Shown: in pieces, positions 20,509 through 31,557 of the stretch
Position numbering within the stretch: position 1 is the stretch's first letter
Layout: the number at the start of each line of letters is the position of its first letter
Assembly (NCBI RefSeq): GCF_000003815.2
Contig: NC_049982.1
Location: 27,263,737 to 27,323,736, forward strand
DNA: 60,000 nucleotides
From: Branchiostoma floridae
Lineage: Eukaryota; Chordata; Leptocardii; Amphioxiformes; Branchiostomatidae
Reading direction: 5' to 3'
Position numbers and translations under genes: made by a program
The notes under the pieces: generated by a model
Databases searched by the model: none
What the model was told of the DNA's origin: nothing
Seen by the model: the letters and a program-made list of their open reading frames with translations, nothing else

Positions 20509-22080
20509 GTAAGTTGCAGAATTTATAATATTTGATACTTTTTTTTCTTACGACAGCAGACATTCCTATATCTTGTAAGATACTGTTGAAATAATAACAA
20601 AATGGAAGACGGACCATATGTTTACGATTGTAAACATTTAGTCATAATTAACTTTAAAACATTGGGAAAATTTACAGTAACATGTACCCACTGGTGAAGC
20701 TAATGACTCATTCTCCCACGCTACTCCCACACCTCCTCAATATACATTAGGCCTGGAGTGTATATTAAAGCCCGCGTCACAATTCAAGCGAACGCCGGCC
20801 GAATTTTCAGATCGGCTGGAGCTCGCCGAAAAAATCGCCCGAGCGTCGACTATTTTTTTCGCTGACACCATCATTTTTCGCTACCCTGTCATAAATTTGA
20901 CGGGGCTAGTTGTTTCATTCTGGAACTTTTCAGTTATTGTCTTTCCTGCCTTTTTTTGGTGCACGCTGACATCATCATGCAAAGGTGCGGAAAGTGGAAG
21001 ATCTGCTAAACGTCGTCCGAAGCCTCAGTAATCGCTAGGACGTCGGAGGTACTTTGTCCGAACTGAAATGTCAATTTGTAGCTCGCCGACACGTCGGCCG
21101 AGCTAAGTTCTTGCCTTTAGGATGCAAACTTATTAGCAAAATACTAAGTGAAATAAACTGAATAAACAACAGCAAAGCAAAGGTAAATCGGCAAGACGTA
21201 GGCGCGGAGACATTTTATACATGAATATTCATGGCTAATATTTAATATGACATGTACCCTTCCCAGAGATCTTCGACGACATTGGCATTGCAGTATTAGC
21301 TAAACAAGTACTGACTCTATGAGATATAAGGGAGAAAATTTGACATGATTGAAAACAAAACAATATGATGAAAAACATGAAAATCAGTAAAACGGGTTAT
21401 GGCAGCATAATCAGACGTTTAGAGAGTAAAATAATGATATGCATTAAGTAACCTTTAACAATAATTTGCCAGCCTGTCGATTTGAGTAATTTGTCTCGAC
21501 TGTGCGCAGTGTGATTGAAAACATATTAAAAAAACTGCTTTCAAAGTTTGTTTTGATGTTGTTGAAGAGAGATGCAAATAACGTTGGGTCTTTGGGCTCC
21601 TCTTAAATCAACGACAGTCTTGCTTGGTACGTGTAGGGCGTGTTTTTTGTTAGTAGAATTCACCTGAACACATCAAGTCGATGTCGGTAGGGCAACAGCA
21701 GTCCCAGACTGGGAACACCGGAGGCATGACTTTTAGGGGTTTTGTTTGTTTTGTTTGTTTATCTAAATACATGAAACCATACAGAAAAAGAATACATAAA
21801 AGCAGTATAGGTGCCGGAGGAAGGAAAAACCGTAATCGGCTTATACTAAGCCCTCCTCCTCTATACTATTATATAGCTGCAGTGCGAAATAGAACCAGTC
21901 AGTATAAAACGACTTGGTGACATCTGCATCACTCTAGGTACCAGCTGGACTGCGGGTCGAATCGCCCGCCAACCGAAGGCGTATACCCGTATACAAGCAG
22001 AACGAATCCGAGCACACCATTTCGAAAAACAAGTAGAAATAATCCCATCAATCATCATAAGTATCAATATTTATTACGCT
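20509..22080. other. Conserved non-coding stretch, no gene seen
   Basis: Paralogous to 5257-6840 and 36405-37880. In small indels it agrees with unit 3 more than with unit 1 (for example cctcaatatacattagg and ggaagatctgctaaacg). Confidence 0.4.
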
Positions 22081-22340
22081 AAGTTCAGACAATCAACACC
22101 TCAAGAAACGTACATGAATAATCCAATATTGTTTGTCACATTGTTACGGAAAAGCTACCCAGCGTTTGCAGCTAACATTCATCGTTGCAAACTAGAGGGT
22201 TGAAGAAAGTCCTTCATTGCAGGCTACCCCAGAAAACATCAAATGAAGGTACTGTGACTAAACTGACATGTAACTCACTCACTCACTCATCCTCGCCGCA
22301 TATCAGACTTCGCTGAGGCGGCCCGTCATCGTTCTGACAG
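22081..22340 (+). promoter_or_regulatory. Putative alternative 5' UTR exon and promoter 2 for A2
   Basis: Paralogous to 6841-7034. Donor GTACTG after AAG (exon end 22248). The second donor, CAG before GTAAGC (exon end 22340), is now separated from the first by a 61-base insertion (22274-22334). Confidence 0.4.
22274..22334. mobile_element. 61-base retroposon-like insertion
   Basis: Units 1 and 3 read tgacaggtaag where this unit reads tgacatgtaa, then a (ctca)4-type run and a GC-rich stretch, then tgacaggtaa again. The 10-base direct repeat (one mismatch) and a simple-repeat end suggest a short retroposed fragment. Confidence 0.5.
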
Positions 22341-22432
22341 GTAAGCTTGCATAATATATGCATAAATTATATTTTTACGACGACATACACTCGTCGTACG
22401 ACCAAAAACGGGGGGCATTCGTCTAGATTTAA

Positions 22433-23382
22433 CCCTATTCAGACCGGGCTTTTTTGGTCATCCCTGGACCGGGGGGGGGGGGGCTTTTGAGGCCCTCCAC
22501 TTTGAAGTCCTATAACTCTAAAACGACGTGCCGTAGGGCCACCAAATTTTTAGGACATGATATCGACATAATATCTGACAAGCATTTGACGTTTGACGTT
22601 ACGTTGACGTAAGATGACGTAATTATGACGTCATCAATTTGATTATATTGGCCTGACCCATGAAAAAAGGGTATTCTCAGAAAACTTCAAGTTATTCTAC
22701 AAAAATGTTACAACAAGTGCAGATAACAGAATAATAATGTTTATTACGACTTGCGTTGCCAATAGCAACATCAATGACGTCAAAATGACGCCATAAAATG
22801 ACGTCATACACATCTAAGATACCAGTTGGGCTCCACCATATTATATCCAACACCTTGAATTTTTAAAAATACTTTTTTTGCAACAAATAATCACAAAGGG
22901 CAATGGAAATAGACTCAATTCATTCATTTAGATGATTTTTGATGAAAAAATACCAGGTAGTTATAAATTTTAAGGGATAATTAGCTCCTTTTTCTTGATC
23001 TGGCCATACGGTCCGCCATCTTGGATTTTGGGATGATGACGTCATCAAATTAGCATAATTTATGCATATATAATTATGAAAGATATGCTAGATAATACAA
23101 GATTTTATTTATGTAACAAAATAGCAGTAATATAGCAAATAAATGTGAAAAATACATTGTTAGAACCAAAAATAGTGATTTTTGGCAAAACAGCCTGTCA
23201 ACAAACGGTTGCCATGGCAACACGAAAATATGGAAAATTTGTCAAACTTCGTGAAATTGTTGCCAACAATATTTTAGGAAAACTCACCAAATTTGGTGGC
23301 CCTAGCGTAAGCCGTTCTGGCGTTATAGGACATCAAAGTAGGCGCGGGCCTCAAAAGCCCCCCCCCCCCGGTCTGAATAGGG
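22433..23382. mobile_element. piggyBac-like MITE b, with CRE motifs
   Basis: Ends CCCTATTCAGACCGGG on both sides in inverted orientation, flanked by TTAA at 22429-22432 and 23383-23386. Units 1 and 3 read gtctagatttgagac at this point, an empty site, so insertion followed the unit duplication. Relative to copy a it is in reverse orientation. It holds four TGACGTCA motifs and gccatcttgg. The open frame 23145-23417 is element sequence, not a gene. Confidence 0.8.
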
Positions 23383-23386
23383 TTAA

Positions 23387-24857
23387 GGCACTGAAATTTA
23401 GCAACACGGGATATTAAAGCGAGAGTTAGCTGATGAAATAAGAAGTAACAAAATATGGCAAATATCTGCACGGCTGTGATGAGTTTACGATTAATTAAGA
23501 ATATTGTAAAAATTCCACAATTTATAGTAACGTATGGCCCACAGATGGGGGGGGTAGCTATGTGTTGTCAGTACACAAAAGTTCCTATTTGACTGAACAG
23601 AACACCAAGCACAACTTGTTGTTGCTGTTTTTTGCAAAAAAAGATACAGGCTTCTGCTGTCTGAGAAATGTTGTCTGAAATTACAAGATACATGTTGGTT
23701 TTTGAGCCAACCTGAAGCTGCAGTTACTGAATTCATATGATGCCAGTTGATTTCCCATCAAAATGCAAAAAAATGATAATTGTTGTGTTCAGGTGTGTGC
23801 AATATAATTCTTTTTCCCGTTGCCTTACAATTTCTTTTGAATTGAATCATTGATTTTCAAAGACCTATGATGTGGGCGAACCCATCGCATTTTATCATAA
23901 TGAAGCCAAATATTTTCTATCATTAGTAGTATATTTTCTATTAATGTCTTTAAATCTGAGGGGTCTAACTAACGTTACATGTAAAAGAAAAAACAGCCAG
24001 TTAAATCACCATCTAGAGAGCAACTTGCAAAACATTAGCATTCAAACAGAAATGCGCGAAAAGCAAGCTGAAAGCAGACATGACGGTGTGTTTTTAATGA
24101 AATAATGCTTTACGTAAGCCAGAGGTAGACATTCAACAAACCATACCAGTAAGAAGATGATTAGTGACAATTGTGTATAAAACCTAAACAAATTTTTTAT
24201 GTGTCCAGATGCAACTATTGTTGATAAAAGAACAATTCCTAGTCCAGTTTTCTGTTGCCCTGCAAATCTGCACTGTTTTGAGCGAGAAATGAATACTCCT
24301 CAACCCAGACTGATTTAAAACTGTTTGTCACACAGGACATGTATAAAAATACCAGCTAATCAGGACGGCCTTACCTGTCACGTAGGAATTTAGTTCATAG
24401 ACCTTTTTACTAATTTCATTACATGCTTGGGTACGCGGGGACTATGGGTATAACAACACGTACATGCATTCAGTGCGTGTGTATCCATATATATCGTCCT
24501 GCAGTAAGATTTATGAAAATGTACACGCTTTTTTTCCCATTCATTTTGCGATTGCTGTAATGTTCTGATGGCGTTTCGCATCTCCAGAACGCATTTTTCG
24601 CCTTGTCTTTGATTTTTGCGACAAATTATATTCAATTTTGTATATTGATACGGTGTTGAAAAATATTTGTTGAGCTAAGCGGCTCCGTATGGCTTATGTT
24701 AGAACTCTTTCTCCTACTTCCCTCTTTAAAATGAACCGTGAGACTCCTATTGCGTTGTGCCTATTTGACAATGCTAGAAAACAATTCTACTTGTCTGCCA
24801 GGACATTATGATCAAACGAACTACAAATTTGAAAAAGAAATACACCATAGCCTGCGA
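23387..24857. other. Intronic or intergenic, no gene seen
   Basis: Matches 9169-10250 and 40030-41700 of the other units. Around 24690-24850 a stretch with ttagaactctttctcct recurs at 41550 and, diverged, at 51800 before copy C, the most widely kept non-coding block in the array. Confidence 0.4.
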
Positions 24858-25049
24858 TAGGGGTACCGGTACAGAAAATTCAGGTACGGCTCAGGTCCAG
24901 AGGATCAGGTCTCTACAAATTATGCTGTTTCATGGAGTATCCGACATCCATTGGCATTTTGAAACTATCTTCGTGTAATGAACCCCCATTGCCTCTGTTT
25001 TAGACCAAGTTTGACAGGTCGACCGAAGTTGGTAAAATTGACTATCAAC

Positions 25050-27222
25050 TGTATCTGTATCTGTATCTATATAGCCGGTATAACCGCCGTTCGGCGTAAC
25101 ACACCAGCTTTGCAGGCACGCGGCGCGGCAGCAGCTGGTTATATTACACCGAACGACTCGTTACCCCTAACTTTTGCACATCTATCTGCAAGCGTTCTTT
25201 AAAACTACCAAGAGAAGATGCCCCTACTGTACTTGGTGATAACAAGTTCCACTCTACGATAGTTCTGGGAAAGTACGAATTTTTGAACACATCAATCCTA
25301 GGTTGGTAACTCTGGTATTTGAAGGCATGACTGTTTCTTGTTCTTTTTTGAGCTGGTATTAGATACTTATCCGTTGGTACGTCCACCAGTTTATTGGTCA
25401 TTTTGTACATCATGGAAAGTCTGGACATTTTCCTTCTGTCTTCAAGTGACATCCACTGCAAATCTGTTTTCATTTTGGTAACACTAGAATCCCTGTTATA
25501 GTTGTTTGTGCAGAATCGGGCAGCTTGGTTCTGTACCCTTTCAAGTTTATCTTTGTCTTTCTTTGTATACGGGTCCCATACTGTAGCGGCATATTCAAGG
25601 TTAGGTCTTACTAGTGACGTGTATGCAAGTGATTTTACCCTGGTTGGGCATGCCCACAAGTTGCGTTTGATTACTCCCAATGTCTGTTTAGCCTTGGTTG
25701 TTATTTTGTTAACATGGACACCCCACTTCAGCCCAGTTGTTAATGTAACACCAAGGTATGGGTGGGTTTTTGTGGTTTCTAATGTCTGACCACAAAACTG
25801 GTAAGGGGACACATTTGGTGTTCGTTTGTTTGTTATGTGCATGATATGGCACTTATCAGGGTTGAACTGCATAAGCCATTTCCTTTGTCATTCTTCCAGG
25901 GTGTTCAGATCTTTCTGAAGAACTTGTGAATCATTTTGTGTGGATACCTCTATATATAACAGACAATCATCGGCAAATAACCTAACACTTGAATCGAGCT
26001 GGTCTGGTAAGTCGTTTATGTACAAGAGGAAGAGCAATGGTCCCAGCACAGTCCCTTGCGGAACTCCCGACGCTACTTTAACTGGAGCTGATGCCTTCCC
26101 TTCCACCACTACTGTTTGCTCTCTATTCGTCAGGAAAGCCTTCAGCCAGTTAAGTGTAGTACCTTGAATTCCATAGAAATCCAGTTTTGATATGAGTCTG
26201 CTATGTGGGACTTTATCGAAGGCTTTAGTGAAATCGAGTATTGCTAGATCCACCTGTCTTTTATTGTTCAGTGCCCCAGCTATGTCGTGAACTGTTAAGA
26301 TAAGCTGTGTTTCTGTGGATCGCTTTGCTCTGAAACCATGCTGGTAGTCCGTTAGTATATTGTGGCCTTCTAGGTGTTTCATGATATGGCTGTGGATAAT
26401 GTGTTCCAGTAGTTTACAGGAAATACTGGTGAGTGAAACAGGTCTGTAGTTACTGGGGATCGCTCTGTCTCCCTTTTTGAAAATGGCGCATATATTTGCA
26501 TCTCTCCAGTCTTTGGGGATTTCTCCTGTGTCAAGCGATTGTTGGAAAATGTTAGTTAAAACAGGAGCGATTTCACTGGCTGTCATTTTGAGGAACCAAG
26601 GAGGTATTTGGTCTGGCCCGGATGCTTTGGAGGGATTGAGGCCTTGCAACATTTTTTTAACACCATAAGTAGAAATTTCTATTTGTTCCATAGGAGGGGT
26701 GCAGGGCTGACCGAGGGATGGCATGTCTGTAGTGTCTTCTTCTGTGAATACACTTTTAAAATGTGAACTGAGTGCCTCTGCTTTTTTCTCACTGTCACTA
26801 ATAATGGTACTCCCAACCTTTAGAGTGGCTACCCCGACAAGGTCTCTCCTCAAGCCTTTTATGTATGACCAGAATGTTTTGGGTTTGTCAGTTATAGCTT
26901 CTCCCAGTATGTTTGCCACGTATTTTGAGTGTGCTGATCTAATGCTTTTCTGAACTCCTTTTTTTACTTTCTTATATTTGTTCCAGTCTTCCTCTTGTCC
27001 TGTTCTCTTAGCTTTATTGTAAAGACGTTGCTTCTTCCGACAGTGCCCTCTTAAGTTTCTGTTAAACCAGGGCAAGTTGTATCTGCTTGACGTCATTTTA
27101 CTAGGAATGTGCTTGTTCATTGTGTGCTTCATTTTGCCTTTGAAGTCATCCCATTTCTGTGTCACTGACATGTCTTTTGTTCTCATGTTAAAGTTTGTTG
27201 CTTCGCTCTTGTTCTTTTCTTG
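25050..27222 (-). mobile_element. 5'-truncated non-LTR retrotransposon
   Basis: Occupies the interior of the hAT-like MITE. The 3' end is a short gatacagatacag microsatellite at about 25050-25070. The 5' end joins the MITE near 27222, so the endonuclease region is missing, as is usual for 5' truncation during target-primed integration. CR1/L2/Jockey-type by its reverse transcriptase motifs; the exact clade is not determined. Confidence 0.8.
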
Positions 27223-27255
27223 GACCTGCAAGCCCCAAAACGCCTGCTGATACAA
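25144..27255 (-). pseudogene. Reverse transcriptase of non-LTR element, one in-frame stop
   Basis: One minus frame from 27255 to 25144 is open except for a TGA at 25888-25890, where TGG (Trp) is expected in LEEWQRKW. Motifs in order: ASGPDQIPPWFLK, YRPVSLTSISCKLLE, QHGFRAKRST, LDFTKAFDKVPH, SGVPQGTVLGPLLFLLYIND, the catalytic FADD in LFADDCLLY, then after the stop QFNPDKCH, PYLGVTL and a C-terminal domain ending TSRSV. The first nine residues come from the host MITE. Catalytic Asp residues are kept, so inactivation looks recent. Confidence 0.9.
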
Positions 27256-27403
27256 TCTGTTGCTTTTCCTATCAGTCCAACATCCGGTTCACTGATTTTT
27301 CAGGTCCGGACCAATAAGAAAAAAAAAAAGGTTGTGTACCGGCATCCCTAGTCTGCTATTACCTTGTTTTATGCCTGTTCCTCGTTTCTCATGACAGGAA
27401 AAC

Positions 27404-29446
27404 ATGGGAAGAAAGCTACGGCGCATCCTGATATTTCTTCTCATCATGATGAAGGAACCCAACATGCCAGAAGCCGGTTGCACATGTTTATCATCCCCAA
27501 AATGCAAATGCCCAAGTCTGGGCCTCAACAGATTCCCCCAAAACATCTCAATATCCACCAACCACCTAGATTTGAGCAGTAACAACATAAGTAGTATTCC
27601 ATCATTCTCAAGTCTGCCCAATCTCAAATATTTGTTCCTTAACGGCAACTTGTTAAGTCATATAGAGCAAGGCACGTTCACAAATCACCCCCAGCTTGAG
27701 AATTTGAACCTTGCATCAAACAAGATAGCCAGTATTCAGAATGGTTCGTTCGAGCATCTACCTCACCTCCAATGGTTGTACCTACAATGTAACAAGATTA
27801 TCAGCATTCAGGCTGGCGCTTTTTCAGATCTACCTAAGCTTGAAGTCTTGCACTTGGACTCCAACCAGCTAACTCATATCCAATCTAGCACATTCGCAAA
27901 TCTGCCCGAGCTACAAAGGTTGTACCTACACTCTAACAAGATGATTAGTATTCAGTTTGGCACATTTGCAGATCTACCCAAGCTTAAAGAGTTGGGCCTG
28001 GACTTCAACCAGATAACTCACATCCAATCTGGCACATTCGCAAATCTACCTGACCTTCAATGGTTGCACCTACATTGTAACAAGATAAGCAGCATTCAGG
28101 CAGGTGCTTTCTCAAATCTACCCAAGCTGAAAACTTTGCACCTGAACTTAAACAAGCTAACCCACATCCAATCTGCCACATTCGCAAATCTGCCCGAGCT
28201 ACAATGGTTGTATCTACACTGTAACAACATAAGAAAGCTTCAGTCTGAAGCGTTCTTAAATCTACCCCAGCTCCACACTTTAAACCTACAATACAACAAA
28301 ATAAGTATAGTTCAGGCTGCTACATTTTCGGATCTTCCAAAGCTTAAGAATTTGCGCCTGGACAAGAACCAGATAAGTAACATCCAGTCTGGTACATTTT
28401 CAAATCTGCCCAACCTCCAACATTTGCAGCTGCAGTCAAACAAGATAACCTCCCTTCCTCTATCAGTTTATGATGTTTTTGCATCCATTTCTGAGTTACG
28501 TCTTAGCGACAACCCCTGGCTGTGTGACTGTAAGATGATTCCCTTTAAGCAAAAGCAGATAAACCCATTTATAATATGTGACCAACCTCCCGAACACTCT
28601 GGACAATACATTTTACACATAGATCTCAAAGATCTGATTTGTAAAGACCAAATAAAATCAACAACAGCCACGTCCCATAGTCACGCCCCATTCAGTTCAT
28701 CCTCAGTGTCAACGTATTCTCCATATGGCAATACTGTAAGCAATACTGTGAGCAATACTGACCCAACAGTGCATAATACTGTAAACTCCAAATTTGCTAC
28801 CCTGTCTGATGATACACAATTGCAAAATGCTACCAACTGCACCAGTAGCACCAATAACACCCAGAACTATACCTGGCACTTCAAAGGCAGCTCGATATTT
28901 GCAACGTTGCCTGCTGACACACAAAGGAAAGAGCTGCAAAATGTTACAGTTATGCCACGATTTATTCCAACTCTGGTTCCTATCACGGGTCCTTCGAGCA
29001 ACAACCAAGCTGCTATCATTTCAGCTGTTATTGGTTCAATCGTTATTCTCACTGTCGCCATTGCTATCATAGTATGGTGCAACTGGAGGGTCAGGGATAT
29101 TCCTGCCGGAATTAAGAATAACAAATTTGCATTTAACAACCCCACAGTTACCGTAATTTCCAATAGTCACTATCAGGCAGGGCATGGTCAGTCTCAGGCC
29201 ATTACTGAGTCCAACACAAGAATGTCAGAGGTCAGTGGTAATGATCATCAGTATGAAGATGTAGACAACATAAACACCACACCTAAAAGTATTGCCAGTG
29301 ACCATGATCAGACAGGGCGATGCCAGCATAGGGCTATCACTAGCCCCAACATATACACAACGGCTGCTATGGTAACACGTGGTCATGATCCCCAATATGC
29401 AAATATGAACAACCAGCATAATCAGAAAGGGCAGGGCCGACCCTGA
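27404..29446 (+). CDS. LRR receptor A2, 680 aa, tail truncated by a stop
   Basis: Same architecture as B1: signal peptide, N-cap, 13 LRRs, C-cap, stalk and membrane helix at about 536-560. The acceptor gttcctcgtttctcatgacag puts the exon start at 27398. The tail keeps YEDV (Y617) and YANM (Y665, fits YxN and YxxM) and then ends at a TGA (29444-29446) where other copies have CAA (GRPQAITES). Homologous tail sequence continues to 29725, so this is a truncation. It loses the YEDM/YVNV and ITIM-like repeats. The stop lies 155 bases before an assembly gap and the bases between contain indels, so a sequencing error is possible. LRR sequence is very close to B1 and B2. Confidence 0.85.
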   Translation: MGRKLRRILIFLLIMMKEPNMPEAGCTCLSSPKCKCPSLGLNRFPQNISISTNHLDLSSNNISSIPSFSSLPNLKYLFLNGNLLSHIEQGTFTNHPQLENLNLASNKIASIQNGSFEHLPHLQWLYLQCNKIISIQAGAFSDLPKLEVLHLDSNQLTHIQSSTFANLPELQRLYLHSNKMISIQFGTFADLPKLKELGLDFNQITHIQSGTFANLPDLQWLHLHCNKISSIQAGAFSNLPKLKTLHLNLNKLTHIQSATFANLPELQWLYLHCNNIRKLQSEAFLNLPQLHTLNLQYNKISIVQAATFSDLPKLKNLRLDKNQISNIQSGTFSNLPNLQHLQLQSNKITSLPLSVYDVFASISELRLSDNPWLCDCKMIPFKQKQINPFIICDQPPEHSGQYILHIDLKDLICKDQIKSTTATSHSHAPFSSSSVSTYSPYGNTVSNTVSNTDPTVHNTVNSKFATLSDDTQLQNATNCTSSTNNTQNYTWHFKGSSIFATLPADTQRKELQNVTVMPRFIPTLVPITGPSSNNQAAIISAVIGSIVILTVAIAIIVWCNWRVRDIPAGIKNNKFAFNNPTVTVISNSHYQAGHGQSQAITESNTRMSEVSGNDHQYEDVDNINTTPKSIASDHDQTGRCQHRAITSPNIYTTAAMVTRGHDPQYANMNNQHNQKGQGRP

Positions 29447-29725
29447 GCCATCAATGAGTCGAACACAAACACCACGGCTGCTGTAGTGACTGGTGGCCAT
29501 GATCAGACAGGCCGACTAGAACAGGCTCAGCCTGTCACCGATCCCATGAATGCTAGAAATGCATCTTTATGGACAGGTCCCGATTTCCTCAAATGTTAAT
29601 NNNNNNNNNNNNNNNNNNNNNNNNNNNNNNNNNNNNNNNNNNNNNNNNNNNNNNNNNNNNNNNNNNNNNNNNNNNNNNNNNNNNNNNNNNNNNNNNNNNN
29701 TGTACAAGGTCGTAGGTCAGCAATA
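29447..29725 (+). pseudogene. Untranslated remnant of the A2 tail, with assembly gap
   Basis: Continues the tail repeat in frame after the stop (INESNTNTTAAVVTGGHDQT), then three one-base indels relative to B1 (gcatctttatgg, tggacagg, ggtcccgat) just before the Ns. After the gap the last codons (tgtacaaggtcgtaggtcagcaataa) match the A1 end. Confidence 0.7.
29601..29700. other. Assembly gap (100 N)
   Basis: Exactly 100 N, the usual placeholder for a gap of unknown length. It falls inside the 57-residue tail repeat, where the bases missing could be as few as four (tcaa) or one or more whole 171-bp units. Confidence 0.99.
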
Positions 29726-30504
29726 AATCCAACACAAAACACCACAAATGATGTAATGATCAGTGGACAAGATTAGACAGGGCAAATTATTGTTATAATG
29801 ATTTGATGTTTTGTTATTTACTTTATCCCAGTACAGTTGTAGTCATATTGCTGTGCAATCTTTCCATTTGTCTTACATTATTTTATGACCTCTGCTCCCT
29901 GTTCATTATCTATAGTTCACTGCTTTGATTTAATTCAGATCTCAGTTTACTTCGATGTTTTCTTTATGGTTAACTTGAATCCCACTAATGTTATATGTTA
30001 CGTAGCTGGTTTTTGTAAGGACTCCAGGAAGAATAGAATTTACATGCAAATTGCACCTGGCCTGTGGGTCAGTCCCCGCCCATCACTGAATCCAGCACAA
30101 TGACCAGTGGTCAAGATTAGACAGGGCATTTTAACGCTCGGGTTATACCACTGAATCTTTAGATGCAAGAATGACAAAACTCATATCAATTACGTACTTA
30201 GAGCAAAACATCAGTTCACATTCAACATTCTACCTGCAGTTCCCATGTGTGCTGCTACATGGTGCTGCATTTTTACTCGGTGAATTGATACATTCATCTA
30301 GTTTACAATCGTTACCAGTGTATCCAGTCTGGAACTGGCAGCTGTACTGTTATAACGGCATCCATACAAGTTCCAGAGGACTGCCAATCGTCTGTTGGAC
30401 ACAGCGTAGTTCAATGTTACACTGGTATGGACTATGGCGATCACTCTAAAGTTTATGCTACATAAAGCATAAGTCAATGAAGGTGATACGGCAAATAGCA
30501 ATTG
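29726..30504. other. 3' flank of A2
   Basis: Closest to the A1 flank at 1178-2440, with clear but lower similarity than B1 to B2. Contains fossil tail repeat near 30080-30170 (catcactgaatccagcacaatgaccagtgg, ccactgaatctttagatgc). No gene. Confidence 0.5.
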
Positions 30505-30775
30505 CTCAAGCAACTGGATATGATATTGAAAACGGTCACACGTTTCAGATTACTGTTCTCTTTCGTCAGTGACACTGAAGAGATCTTGCTGAAGAGAAGG
30601 TTTTATATCCTATAATATAAAACTATGAATTGATATGAAAAACAGTTGACGACAATGTTTTAGTAGTTCAACAGGAAACAAGGGTAAGACAAGTTAAGAC
30701 AACGATGATGCAAATGAGTTAATTAGCTCCTGTTGTTTGAATTACAGGAAGTATATCTTTTAAAGATCTCACGAT
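30505..30775 (-). repeat. Penelope-like repeat remnant (unit 3)
   Basis: Full-length relative of the 59617-59945 copy. On the minus strand 30535-30573 keeps the arms GTCA and TGAC, the core CTGACGA and GAAAC, but the inner stem is eroded and the GTC after GAAAC reads GTG. Confidence 0.5.
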
Positions 30776-30930
30776 GAAGACCACGATTGTCCGTGTATAG
30801 ATCAGATTAGATTGGATCTTAAGATCTACAATACGTTTTGTTCTGTGACGAATTTTGCTTACTCTTATTTTGTGTTATGTTTATTTATGATAAGTAACTT
30901 TTTATGAAAATAATGTTCCTACTACTAAGT

Positions 30931-31206
30931 GCAATGGCTGAGTGGGTAGAGTGTTCGCCTTACATTCGGTAGGCCGTGAATTCGATCCCCGGCCGAGTCA
31001 TACCAAAGACTCTAAAAATGGTACATGCTGCTTTCTCTGCTTAGCACTCAGCACTAATGAGGAAGAGTATGGGAGTTAAACACACATTACTACCAGCGGA
31101 CCCCCTGCTGTAGTGGCTTGCACATGTGTGGCCCAAGGGCTTCGACGTGGAGATGGGCGCCACCCTACGCGTCTGTAGATGCATGGGCAAACTTTAACTT
31201 TTTTTA
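30931..31206 (+). mobile_element. tRNA-derived SINE, 276 bp
   Basis: Starts with a tRNA-like head: box A TGGCTGAGTGGG and box B-like GAATTCGATCC about 45 bases on. The tail ends in a T/A-rich run. Flanked by perfect 10-base duplications actactaagt (30921-30930 and 31207-31216). Units 1, 2 and 4 lack it (cctaccactacgtctatc). Confidence 0.85.
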
Positions 31207-31557
31207 ACTACTAAGTCTATCATTAGTTCACTTCATTATTGTTTCATTTCATCATTTCACCTGGTATTTTCCTTACTTAATATGTATTTTTGTACAAAGA
31301 TTTATTTCATTTGTACTGTAAAATTAGTTCACAACATATAAGCTTTCAAGATTCTGACCCAATTTTAAAGTTGTGTTATTGCCAACCTGTGTGTTATTAT
31401 AATATAATTTTTCGCTTATTTTATTTATTTTCCTTATTCTCTTTGTGAAATAATACATAGCAATATCAAAATCTTATATAGCAATATCAACATGCTATGA
31501 TTTCATTATGTTAGTGTTGAGGTTTTAGATGAACAATGTGCAATCAGTCATACCTAC

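Larger units (their letters stand above)
24858..27350. mobile_element. hAT-like MITE split by a retrotransposon
   Basis: Left part starts TAGGGGTACCGGTAC at 24858 and carries the typical ggtcc words; right part (from about 27223) has tgcaagccccaaaacg, cggttcactgattttt, caggtccggacc and ends GTACCGGCATCCCTA at 27350. These match the two halves of the MITE at 31759-32164. Flanks gcctgcga and gtctgcta agree at six of eight positions, a decayed 8-base duplication. The interior is a non-LTR retrotransposon. Confidence 0.65.
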
